Origin: Anaerolineales bacterium
Lineage (GTDB): Bacteria > Chloroflexota > Anaerolineae > Anaerolineales > E44-bin32
DNA: 5,744 nt
Assembly (NCBI GenBank): GCA_030673085.1
Contig: DAOVFE010000135.1
Span: 1-5,744, forward strand
Reading direction: 5' to 3'
Shown: positions 1 to 5,404 of the stretch, piece by piece
Numbering within the stretch: the stretch's first letter is position 1
Layout of the letters: the number at the start of each line of letters is the position of its first letter
Notes under the pieces: generated by a model
Told to the model about the DNA's origin: nothing
The model's input: the letters and a program-made list of their open reading frames with translations, nothing else
The model's database searches: none
Program-made: the position numbers and the translations under genes

Positions 1-1
1 G

Positions 2-1597
2 GAACGCAATCGTTCACTCAAGATGGCCAACGAGCGCCTTAAAGAACTCGATCGATTAAAATCCAACTTCCTCGCCAACATGAGCCATGAGCTCCGCACT
101 CCTTTGAACTCAATTATCGGCTTTGCTCAAATTTTAGACGATCAACTGGCGGGAGAATTGAATGAACAACAGCTTGAATTCGTCGAAGACATCCATGCCA
201 GCGGTCAGCACTTATTGACCTTGATCAATGACCTCCTTGATCTGTCTAAAATCGAGGCTGGCCGGCTTGAGATTCACACCGAGTTGTTCGACTTTACCAG
301 CCTGGCCCAAGAAACGGCAGATGTCATCCTTCGGATGACGGATGCCAAGGAACAGACTCTCGAGCTCGAAATCCCACCCAGCCTTGAACCGATTAACGCC
401 GATCGATTCCGCATCAAACAAGTCTTACTTAACTTGCTCTCTAATGCCAATAAATTTACGCCCAATGGCGGAGACATCAAACTCAAAGCTAGAATAATGG
501 AGGAGGCCGCTCTACTGGTTTCTGTCTCCGATACCGGTATTGGCATCCCTGAAGAGGATCTCGATTCAATCTTCGACGAATTCCAACAGGTAGATAGCTC
601 GACTACTCGTGAAGCCGAAGGAACCGGACTTGGGCTTTCGATCAGCCGCCATTTGATCGAAATGCATAGCGGGAAGCTATGGGCTGAAAGCAAGCCGGGG
701 GAAGGGTCCACATTCTCCTTCCTTCTGCCGCTGGCTGGTCCTCCCTCTACGGCAACCAATGTGATTACCAAATCAGCTATAACTATCAGTCTTCCTAAGG
801 ATCACGAAGCGCTGGTGATGGTAATTGAGGATGATCGCCGTTTTGCCAATATGCTATCTTTCTACTTCAATCGCGAAGGCTTCAATGTAGCCCAGCTATT
901 CAACGGCCATCAGGTTATGGAATATGCCTACAAGCTTAAACCTTGCTTAATAACCCTCGATCTGATGCTGCCAGATATTGATGGGTGGGAGATTCTACGT
1001 CAGTTAAAGGATGATTCTCAAACCGCCGGCATTCCGGTAGTGGTCATTACTGCCCTGGATGAGGGAGAAACAAGCATGGGCAAGTGGCAGGCGCTCGGCG
1101 CCGCGGATTACATCGTCAAGCCACTCGATCGAGGCGAGCTGCAAAAGCTTCTAGCGTTTGTCCGTCTTGATAAAAAAGATAAACCGCGGGTTTTGGTTTT
1201 CAATGAGAACGATGAAGTCAAGCGATTTGTGGATGTCACATTCCCTAAAGATCAATTTATAGCTGAATATCTGACCGATGGCCAGAATGCCTATTCCACC
1301 ATCCTTGCAAAACAGCCTGACGTTCTGGTTATGGACATTGACATGCCAGGCCTGCAGGACAAACATATCCTCGAACAGCTCCGCCAGCATCCCGGTACTG
1401 AGGACTTACCAATCATGGTTCTCACATCAAAGGAGCTTGAACCAGAAAGAGAAAACGAGCTCATGAATATAGCCCAAGCCGTCATACGTTATGGCAGCAG
1501 CAAACAGCTTTCAAACCTCATCCGGGAAATTAAAAACACTCAAGAATCGGTCGAAAAAGAGAAAGTTCTTGGCAACAAGAAGGCAGGTATTGATTAG
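2..1597 (+). CDS. Hybrid sensor histidine kinase with two receiver domains (5' end outside window)
   Basis: Cytoplasmic signalling kinase that autophosphorylates on His and passes the phosphoryl group to receiver Asp residues. The frame is open to the left edge with no stop. The residues before the first in-window Met (position 23) continue a charged coiled-coil linker (RSLKMANERLKELDRLKSNF), so the true start and the sensor domains (PAS, GAF or membrane type) lie upstream. Numbering from that Met: HisKA with H-E-L-R-T-P and phosphoacceptor H22; HATPase N box with N137 and N141, G1 box DTGIG (170-174), G2 box GTGLG (200-204); receiver 1 (about 264-380) with acidic pair E269/D270, phosphoacceptor D313, T343 and K366, all intact; receiver 2 (about 388-505) with D438 and T468, but the acidic pair reads N394/E395 and the invariant Lys is R489. 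The last 20 or so residues are a charged tail. A stand-alone Hpt gene follows 95 nt downstream, which fits a phosphorelay. Family assignment is certain; the stimulus is unknown. Confidence 0.95.
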   Translation, partial: ERNRSLKMANERLKELDRLKSNFLANMSHELRTPLNSIIGFAQILDDQLAGELNEQQLEFVEDIHASGQHLLTLINDLLDLSKIEAGRLEIHTELFDFTSLAQETADVILRMTDAKEQTLELEIPPSLEPINADRFRIKQVLLNLLSNANKFTPNGGDIKLKARIMEEAALLVSVSDTGIGIPEEDLDSIFDEFQQVDSSTTREAEGTGLGLSISRHLIEMHSGKLWAESKPGEGSTFSFLLPLAGPPSTATNVITKSAITISLPKDHEALVMVIEDDRRFANMLSFYFNREGFNVAQLFNGHQVMEYAYKLKPCLITLDLMLPDIDGWEILRQLKDDSQTAGIPVVVITALDEGETSMGKWQALGAADYIVKPLDRGELQKLLAFVRLDKKDKPRVLVFNENDEVKRFVDVTFPKDQFIAEYLTDGQNAYSTILAKQPDVLVMDIDMPGLQDKHILEQLRQHPGTEDLPIMVLTSKELEPERENELMNIAQAVIRYGSSKQLSNLIREIKNTQESVEKEKVLGNKKAGID

Positions 1598-1681
1598 GAG
1601 CTTCATTCTATTAACTTATCACCTACGCCTTTTTACGGACAAATATGCTCACAATGAATGTCCTGCTAAAGATATCGTTCC

Positions 1682-1685
1682 GGAG
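1682..1685 (+). promoter_or_regulatory. Ribosome binding site of the Hpt gene
   Basis: GGAG lies 7 nt before the ATG at 1693. It supports that ATG as the start and independent translation initiation, since the preceding kinase gene ends 95 nt upstream. Confidence 0.7.
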
Positions 1686-1692
1686 AAAATAG

Positions 1693-2022
1693 ATGGATGA
1701 CCTTTCCGATTACCTCGACATGTACGCTGAGGAAGCTGAGCAACACCTAACAGCGCTTCAATCCAGCCTGAATGCACTAAAAAGCGGCAAAAACGAACAG
1801 GAAGCCCTTAAGGCCGCCCGCTTAGCTGCTCACAGCCTGAAGGGCATCTCGCTGACCATGCACTTCAACGAACCCGCACGCCTGGCCGTAAACCTAGAAG
1901 ATTATCTATATCAGTCTATAGAGAATAGGAAATTGATCAGCATTCCAGTAATCGATGCGGCCATCTTGAGCTTGCAATCGGCAATAAGCACTGTTCTTGA
2001 GCATAACAAGAGAACATCCTGA
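1693..2022 (+). CDS. Stand-alone histidine phosphotransfer (Hpt) domain protein
   Basis: A 109-residue cytoplasmic protein made of one Hpt four-helix-bundle domain, like CheA P1 or small phosphotransfer proteins. The signature AHSLKG (46-51) gives phosphoacceptor H47 with the usual following Lys and Gly, and the next helix (RLAVNLED) matches the CheA/Hpt pattern. There is no signal peptide, membrane segment, kinase or receiver domain. Such proteins carry phosphoryl groups between receiver domains and have no catalysis of their own. It lies 95 nt after a hybrid kinase on the same strand, so it probably takes phosphate from that kinase's receiver 1 and hands it to a regulator not seen here. The stop codon TGA is the first three bases of a 17-bp repeat that recurs at 3201, so the original C-terminus may have been changed by an insertion. 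The fold itself looks complete for an Hpt domain. A truncated CheA-like protein is a less likely alternative. Confidence 0.88.
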   Translation: MDDLSDYLDMYAEEAEQHLTALQSSLNALKSGKNEQEALKAARLAAHSLKGISLTMHFNEPARLAVNLEDYLYQSIENRKLISIPVIDAAILSLQSAISTVLEHNKRTS

Positions 2023-2036
2023 GAGTGTTGAAAAAG
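2020..2036. repeat. 17-bp direct repeat, left copy (flanks mscS)
   Basis: TGAGAGTGTTGAAAAAG, identical to 3201-3217. Both copies are preceded by AACA, with a 3-nt indel (TCC) between AACA and the repeat in this copy. Weaker similarity continues for about 12 nt downstream (7 of 12 matches). The TGA is the stop codon of the Hpt gene. A chance 17-bp match in a window of this size is unlikely, roughly one in a thousand with uniform base composition. The form (GTGTTGAAAAAG) is reminiscent of insertion-sequence terminal repeats, but no transposase is present. Confidence 0.75.
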
Positions 2037-2214
2037 AGAAAGCGTTTATCAAGCCGCCGGCTTTCCTCGGGTGCCAAATTGCTTAGATTTATCATGCCCA
2101 CACCGCCAACCATCAAACCAGTATCGCTCATAACCCGGCCATTAATCGCCTCAATTTCTAATCCGGCGCTTGCCTATATTTATTGTGCTACCCGGGCTAA
2201 TAGCCTTGAAGCTG

Positions 2215-2223
2215 TGCTATCAT
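2215..2223 (+). promoter_or_regulatory. Possible extended -10 promoter for mscS
   Basis: TGCTATCAT matches the extended -10 form TGnTATAAT, with 5 of 6 bases in the hexamer. No good -35 lies 16-18 nt upstream, which extended -10 promoters can tolerate. It would start transcription near 2230, giving a leader of about 30 nt before the mscS ATG. Found by eye only; short motifs like this occur by chance. Confidence 0.3.
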
Positions 2224-2248
2224 AGACAATACTCAACTCTCAATAAGC

Positions 2249-2252
2249 GAGG
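2249..2252 (+). promoter_or_regulatory. Ribosome binding site that sets the mscS start
   Basis: GAGG sits 6 nt before the ATG at 2259 but directly abuts the in-frame TTG at 2253. The spacing therefore selects the ATG at 2259 and makes the two-codon longer form unlikely. Confidence 0.65.
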
Positions 2253-2258
2253 TTGGCC

Positions 2259-3080
2259 ATGAGTGATATTCCCGGAACAGATATCTTGCTAAATAAAATT
2301 GCTCAATTTCTACCGAAAATAATCAGCGGAGTGATTATATTCATTATCGCGCTTTATGGCTCGAAATGGCTATCAAAACTGGTCGAGAGAACATTAACGC
2401 ATCAACAAAAAGATAAGGAGATTACCATCTTACTTGGCCAAATTACGCGCTGGGGCATCCTGATTATGGGGTCCGTGCTGGCCCTCGAACAGATCAGCGA
2501 CAAAATCACTGGACTGCTGGCCGGGCTGGGGGTTGCAGGCTTTGCCGTCGGCTTTGCGCTGCAGGATGTCGCTAAAAATTTCACCGCCGGTTTGCTCATT
2601 CTCCTGCAGCAGCCATTTAATATAGGTGATGCCATCGAGGTAGCCGGCTATAGCGGCTCGGTAACAGCTATTACTTTGCGCAGCACCGAAATTTTAACCT
2701 GGGACGGGCGCAACGTCCTAATCCCTAATGCCGACGTGTTCACCAGTCCCATCGTCAACAGCAGCCAGACCTCGCATCGCCGCATCACATTAACTCTAGG
2801 GGTAGGTTATGGCTCCGACCTGGAGCAAGTGGCCCGGGTTGCTCTTGAAGCGCTCAAGAAGGATGTTCCCGGCATTCTTGCTGAGCCGGCGCCCATGATC
2901 GGGTTTAAAGATTTTGGCGATTCGGCCATTGCCCTGGATGCCTATTATTGGGTAGACACCACAAAAACAGGCTTGCTTGCCGCTAAAGATTTCGGAATCA
3001 AGGCCATCCATATGGCCTTCCAGCAGGAGAATATCGAGATTCCTTTCCCGATTCGCACAGTCCAAATGGTAGCCCCATAA
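2259..3080 (+). CDS. mscS: MscS-family small-conductance mechanosensitive ion channel
   Basis: Inner-membrane channel that opens under membrane tension and releases solutes during hypo-osmotic shock; the family forms homoheptamers. The protein has 273 residues, close to E. coli MscS (286). Visible parts: a short N-terminal segment, TM1 about 18-34, TM2 about 64-80, then the Gly/Ala-rich pore helix TM3 (about 83-117) reading GLLAGLGVAGFAVGFALQ and onward to GLLILLQQPFNIGD, the family hallmark. The cytoplasmic beta domain follows (about 118-172, with DGRNVLIPNADV) and then the alpha/beta domain, ending EIPFPIRTVQ. The ATG at 2259 is chosen because GAGG lies 6 nt upstream; an in-frame TTG at 2253 would add two residues but has no usable spacing. 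The gene is probably a single transcription unit: it is 236 nt from the Hpt gene and converges with the transporter operon. A 17-bp direct repeat flanks it (2020-2036 and 3201-3217), hinting at past insertion or mobilisation. The family is certain; conductance and ion preference cannot be read. Confidence 0.95.
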   Translation: MSDIPGTDILLNKIAQFLPKIISGVIIFIIALYGSKWLSKLVERTLTHQQKDKEITILLGQITRWGILIMGSVLALEQISDKITGLLAGLGVAGFAVGFALQDVAKNFTAGLLILLQQPFNIGDAIEVAGYSGSVTAITLRSTEILTWDGRNVLIPNADVFTSPIVNSSQTSHRRITLTLGVGYGSDLEQVARVALEALKKDVPGILAEPAPMIGFKDFGDSAIALDAYYWVDTTKTGLLAAKDFGIKAIHMAFQQENIEIPFPIRTVQMVAP

Positions 3081-3092
3081 AAAGCCACGTCC

Positions 3093-3184
3093 GCCTAACG
3101 CTTCGCAATTGGTCGCTTTGCCAGCGCCTTCATGCCCCGTTTAAATAGATCAATGACCATCGCATAGCGAGTTTCGGGTTAAAT
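3093..3184. repeat. Imperfect palindrome, superficially attC-like
   Basis: The ends are GCCTAAC (3093-3099) and GTTAAAT (3178-3184). They fit the RYYYAAC and GTTRRRY patterns of integron attC sites. Inside, paired arms are visible: TAAC/GTTA (3096-3099 with 3178-3181), TCGC/GCGA (3103-3106 with 3167-3170) and TGGTC/GACCA (3110-3114 with 3155-3159), separated by unpaired bases and a 4-nt bulge. The site starts 12 nt after the mscS stop. No matching GTTRRRY was found upstream of mscS, no integrase is present, and the outer boxes pair only partly, so the attC reading is tentative. Confidence 0.3.
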
Positions 3185-3200
3185 CCACAATCGAGTAACA

Positions 3201-3217
3201 TGAGAGTGTTGAAAAAG
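3201..3217. repeat. 17-bp direct repeat, right copy (flanks mscS)
   Basis: TGAGAGTGTTGAAAAAG, identical and in the same orientation to 2020-2036. It lies 120 nt after the mscS stop. An 8-mer GCCGGCGG follows at 3229-3236; its reverse complement follows the left copy at 2054-2061. The shared sequence supports a common origin, possibly insertion-sequence ends or a dispersed genomic repeat. Confidence 0.75.
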
Positions 3218-3248
3218 GAAAATCATTTGCCGGCGGAAGGGTATATAT

Positions 3249-3279
3249 GGGCTGTCTAAAATATCCTTTTAGACAGCCC
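3249..3279. repeat. Perfect 13-bp inverted repeat with 5-nt centre
   Basis: GGGCTGTCTAAAA (3249-3261), TATCC (3262-3266), then TTTTAGACAGCCC (3267-3279). The A/T-rich part of each arm points inward and no T-run follows on either strand, so it does not look like a normal Rho-independent terminator, although the hairpin could still slow polymerase coming from either gene. GGGCTGTC plus an A-run resembles terminal inverted repeats of several insertion sequences, so this may be an element collapsed to its two ends. The flanking bases are TG on both sides, too short to claim a target duplication. Confidence 0.7.
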
Positions 3280-3339
3280 TGTGATGTAAACATAAGCTGC
3301 ACTATCTATGGAGTTGATCGCCGATTGCCTGCTATCGAT

Positions 3340-4335
3340 TTATAAGAACTGTTCGGCGAAATGACAAGCCACATAATGGCCAGGACGCAGCTCTCGAATC
3401 TCTGGTTCATCGCGCTTGCATATTTCTTTCACGATCGGGCAGCGCGTGCTGAAGTTACAGCCGTCGGGTGGATTTGCCGGGCTGGGAATATCGCCCTCCA
3501 GGATGATGCGCTTGCGTTTTTGGGCAACTTCTGGATCTGCCACTGGCACCGCCGACATCAGCGCCTGGGTATAAGGGTGAAGCGGATTTAGATAGATTTC
3601 ATCTCTGTCAGCCATCTCCATTACTTTGCCCAGGTACATCACTACCATGCGGTCGCTAATATGCCTTACCATGCTCAGGTCGTGAGCGATAAAAAGATAG
3701 GTAAGCCCCAATTTGTCCTGCAATTCTTCCAGGAGGTTGACCACTTGAGCTTGAATGGATACATCCAGCGAAGAAATGGGCTCATCGCAAATAACTAAGT
3801 CAGGATTTAAGGCCATTGAGCGGGCTATTCCAATGCGCTGCCTCTGTCCGCCCGAAAACTCATGCGGGTAGCGATTGATGAAGTATGGATTAAGGCCCAC
3901 CATTTGCAGCAGCTCTTGAACTCTATTCAATTTCGCTTTTCCACGGGCGACTCCATGCACCTCCAGCGGCGCCCCGATGATAGAGCCAACTGTCATTCTC
4001 GGATTCAGCGATGCATAGGGATCCTGAAAGATCATCTGCATCCGCTGGCGCATCCGTCGCAGTTTGGACTCATTAAGACTCATCAGATCTACGCCGTCAA
4101 AGATAACTTGGCCATCCGTCGGTTCATACAGCCTAAGCATGGTTCGACCTACAGTGGTCTTGCCGCAGCCAGTCTCTCCGACGAGGCCTAAAGTCTCTCC
4201 ATCATAGATTTCGAAGCTAACATCGTCCACCGCTTTAATATCACCAACGTGATGCTTGATGATCGCCCCCCGATCGATGGCGAAATACTTCTTCAAATGG
4301 CGTACAATGACCAGGGGTTTTTCGCCAGTGCTCAT
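3340..4335 (-). CDS. oppF: Oligopeptide/dipeptide ABC transporter ATP-binding protein, OppF/DppF type
   Basis: One of the two cytoplasmic ATPases that power a peptide (or nickel/opine-type) ABC importer. The protein has 331 residues, the normal length. Motifs: Walker A GETGCGKT (53-60), Q-loop Q104 in FQDPYASLNP, signature SGGQRQR (161-167), Walker B LVICDEP with D184/E185, D-loop S189-L190-D191, switch H218. The roughly ten-residue N-terminal insertion (IDRGAIIKHHVGD) is typical of the OppF side. The C-terminal oligopeptide-transporter domain has PHPYT-like LHPYTQAL and four cysteines, C293, C299, C306 and C324; related proteins bind a [4Fe-4S] cluster there. Start choice: the ATG at 4335 has AAGGA 7 nt upstream and overlaps the upstream ATPase stop as ATGA, so translation is probably coupled. 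A longer frame from 4374 would lie within the upstream gene and lacks these features. The substrate cannot be read; the Opp versus Dpp name is nominal. Confidence 0.95.
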   Translation of the reverse strand: MSTGEKPLVIVRHLKKYFAIDRGAIIKHHVGDIKAVDDVSFEIYDGETLGLVGETGCGKTTVGRTMLRLYEPTDGQVIFDGVDLMSLNESKLRRMRQRMQMIFQDPYASLNPRMTVGSIIGAPLEVHGVARGKAKLNRVQELLQMVGLNPYFINRYPHEFSGGQRQRIGIARSMALNPDLVICDEPISSLDVSIQAQVVNLLEELQDKLGLTYLFIAHDLSMVRHISDRMVVMYLGKVMEMADRDEIYLNPLHPYTQALMSAVPVADPEVAQKRKRIILEGDIPSPANPPDGCNFSTRCPIVKEICKRDEPEIRELRPGHYVACHFAEQFL

Positions 4336-5327
4336 AGCTCTTTCCTTCCTGCAACCTGCTTCCATCGCCAACAAGCCACAGTATGCTGCTCACCATCGAC
4401 CTCCTCCAACTGTGGCATTTCTTCTAGACACTGATCGACTCGATAAGCGCAGCGGGCAGCAAAGGGACACCCCTTTGGTAAATCGATGAGATCAGGCGGC
4501 AGTCCCGGGATAGAAACTAACTTAGTGCCAGGGGCTGCATCCAGGCGAGGCAATGATCCCATAAGCCCTAGTGTATATGGATGGCGCGTCTTCTTGTAGA
4601 TATTCATCACATTGCCCCGTTCTACAATGTAGCCGGCATACATCACGTTTATCGTTCTTGCCAGCTCAGCCACTACGCCTAAGTCATGGGTGATCCACAT
4701 CACCGCCATTCCCAACTGTTCCTGGAGCCGCTTTACCAATTCAATGATCTGCGCCTGGATAGTGACATCCAAGGCGGTTGTGGGCTCATCAGCAATGAGC
4801 AACTTCGGGTTACAGGAAAGCGCCATGGCAATCATCGCTCTCTGGCGCATGCCGCCGGAGAACTGATGTGGGTAATCATCCAATCGCTGCCGGGCATCCG
4901 GGATACCCACGATCCTCAGCAACTCTTCAGCCCGGTCCCGCGCCTGTGCTTCTCTCATTTTTAGGTGAAGCTTGAGTACCTCCATAATCTGGAATCCCAC
5001 TGTGAAGACCGGGTTGAGCGAGGTCATCGGATCCTGAAAAACCATTGCAATGTCTTTGCCGCGTATCTTTTCCAATTCCCTTTCTCTCGCCTTCAACAGA
5101 TCGCGCCCATCAAACCAAATCTCTCCCCCCTCAATCTTGCCCGGCGGGCTGGGAATCAGATACATAATCGAAAGCGCATGGACGCTCTTTCCACAGCCGC
5201 TTTCGCCAACCACCCCCAATGTTTCCCCCTCTTCCATAGTATAGGATATCCCGTTGACGGCGCGCACGACACCATCTTCAGTGTAGAATCTCGTGGTTAA
5301 GCTCTTGATCTTAATCAAATCGCTCAT
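4332..5327 (-). CDS. oppD: Oligopeptide/dipeptide ABC transporter ATP-binding protein, OppD/DppD type
   Basis: Partner ATPase of the same importer; OppD- and OppF-type subunits form a heterodimer beneath the two permeases. The protein has 331 residues. Motifs: Walker A GESGCGKS (41-48), Q-loop Q98 in FQDPMTSLNP, signature SGGMRQR (157-163), Walker B LLIADEP with D180/E181, D-loop A185-L186-D187, switch H214 in ITHDLGVVAE. SGGMRQR and ITHDLGVVAE are characteristic of the OppD side, whereas its neighbour has SGGQRQR. The C-terminal domain has HPYTLGL and four cysteines, C287, C293, C300 and C319, a set known to hold a [4Fe-4S] cluster in homologues. The ATG at 5327 has AGGA 6 nt upstream. The stop overlaps the oppF start by ATGA, and the permease gene ends 77 nt upstream. 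All catalytic residues are present, so the subunit should be active. The transported substrate is not evident. Confidence 0.95.
   Translation of the reverse strand: MSDLIKIKSLTTRFYTEDGVVRAVNGISYTMEEGETLGVVGESGCGKSVHALSIMYLIPSPPGKIEGGEIWFDGRDLLKARERELEKIRGKDIAMVFQDPMTSLNPVFTVGFQIMEVLKLHLKMREAQARDRAEELLRIVGIPDARQRLDDYPHQFSGGMRQRAMIAMALSCNPKLLIADEPTTALDVTIQAQIIELVKRLQEQLGMAVMWITHDLGVVAELARTINVMYAGYIVERGNVMNIYKKTRHPYTLGLMGSLPRLDAAPGTKLVSIPGLPPDLIDLPKGCPFAARCAYRVDQCLEEMPQLEEVDGEQHTVACWRWKQVAGRKEL
4343..4347 (-). promoter_or_regulatory. Ribosome binding site that sets the oppF start
   Basis: AAGGA on the minus strand, inside the last codons of the upstream ATPase gene, 7 nt before the ATG at 4335. 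It decides against the in-frame ATG at 4374. Confidence 0.7.
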
Positions 5328-5333
5328 TGCACA

Positions 5334-5337
5334 TCCT
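5334..5337 (-). promoter_or_regulatory. Ribosome binding site of oppD
   Basis: AGGA on the minus strand, 6 nt before the ATG at 5327. It supports this start. Confidence 0.65.
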
Positions 5338-5340
5338 AGA

Positions 5341-5372
5341 AAAAGAGATCCCTATTCTCGATTATGATCTCT
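5341..5372 (-). terminator. Weak hairpin plus T-run between permease and oppD
   Basis: On the minus strand, AGAGATC (5372-5366), a 15-nt loop and GATCTCT (5350-5344) are followed by further T residues (5343-5341), in the 77-nt gap between the permease stop and oppD. The stem is only 7 bp and AT-rich with a long loop, so it would terminate poorly. It could lower ATPase transcript relative to permease transcript or protect the upstream 3' end. It may also be chance. Confidence 0.25.
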
Positions 5373-5404
5373 ATCAACCGCCTGATTTTCTTCGCCCATT
5401 ATGC

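Larger units (their letters stand above)
2023..2258. other. Intergenic region between the Hpt gene and mscS
   Basis: This 236-nt gap carries no convincing gene. It holds most of the left 17-bp repeat, a short GC-rich inverted repeat AAGCCGCCGGCTT (2051-2063) with no following T-run, a possible extended -10 promoter at 2215-2223 and the mscS ribosome binding site. A 66-codon open frame from 2025 has no good ribosome binding site and no recognisable protein character, so it is not called. Confidence 0.6.
3081..3339. other. Convergent intergenic region between mscS and oppF
   Basis: This 259-nt gap lies between genes that point toward each other. It contains no supported gene. It holds a 92-bp imperfect palindrome (3093-3184), the right copy of the 17-bp repeat (3201-3217) and a perfect 13-bp inverted repeat (3249-3279). 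No canonical hairpin plus T-run terminator was found on either strand, which is unusual for a convergent gap. Confidence 0.65.

Noticed and set aside
23..25. ATG at 23 as the true start of the kinase
   Set aside because: The frame is open upstream and the preceding residues continue the coiled-coil linker; a kinase beginning directly at HisKA without a sensor would be unusual.
274..771. 165-codon open frame on the minus strand inside the kinase gene
   Set aside because: It lies wholly antisense to clear HisKA/HATPase coding sequence and has no recognisable protein features; it is a shadow of the real frame.
2051..2063. AAGCCGCCGGCTT as a terminator for the Hpt transcript
   Set aside because: With a realistic loop the stem is only about 4 bp and no T-run follows.
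2231..2242. ACTCAACTCTCA as a degenerate inverted copy of the 17-bp repeat, which would make 2020-2242 a small MITE-like element
   Set aside because: The match needs a 2-nt gap and covers about ten bases, which is within chance for such a simple sequence.
3093..3176. Short minus-strand frame ending in TAG, with a Lys/Arg-rich peptide from an internal ATG
   Set aside because: About 27 codons, opened by a stop, no ribosome binding site seen and no recognisable family; the palindromic DNA explains the region better.
4336..4374. Longer N-terminus for the OppF-type ATPase from an ATG at 4374
   Set aside because: The extra residues lie inside the upstream ATPase gene and are not family-like; the ATG at 4335 has a strong ribosome binding site and the ATGA overlap.
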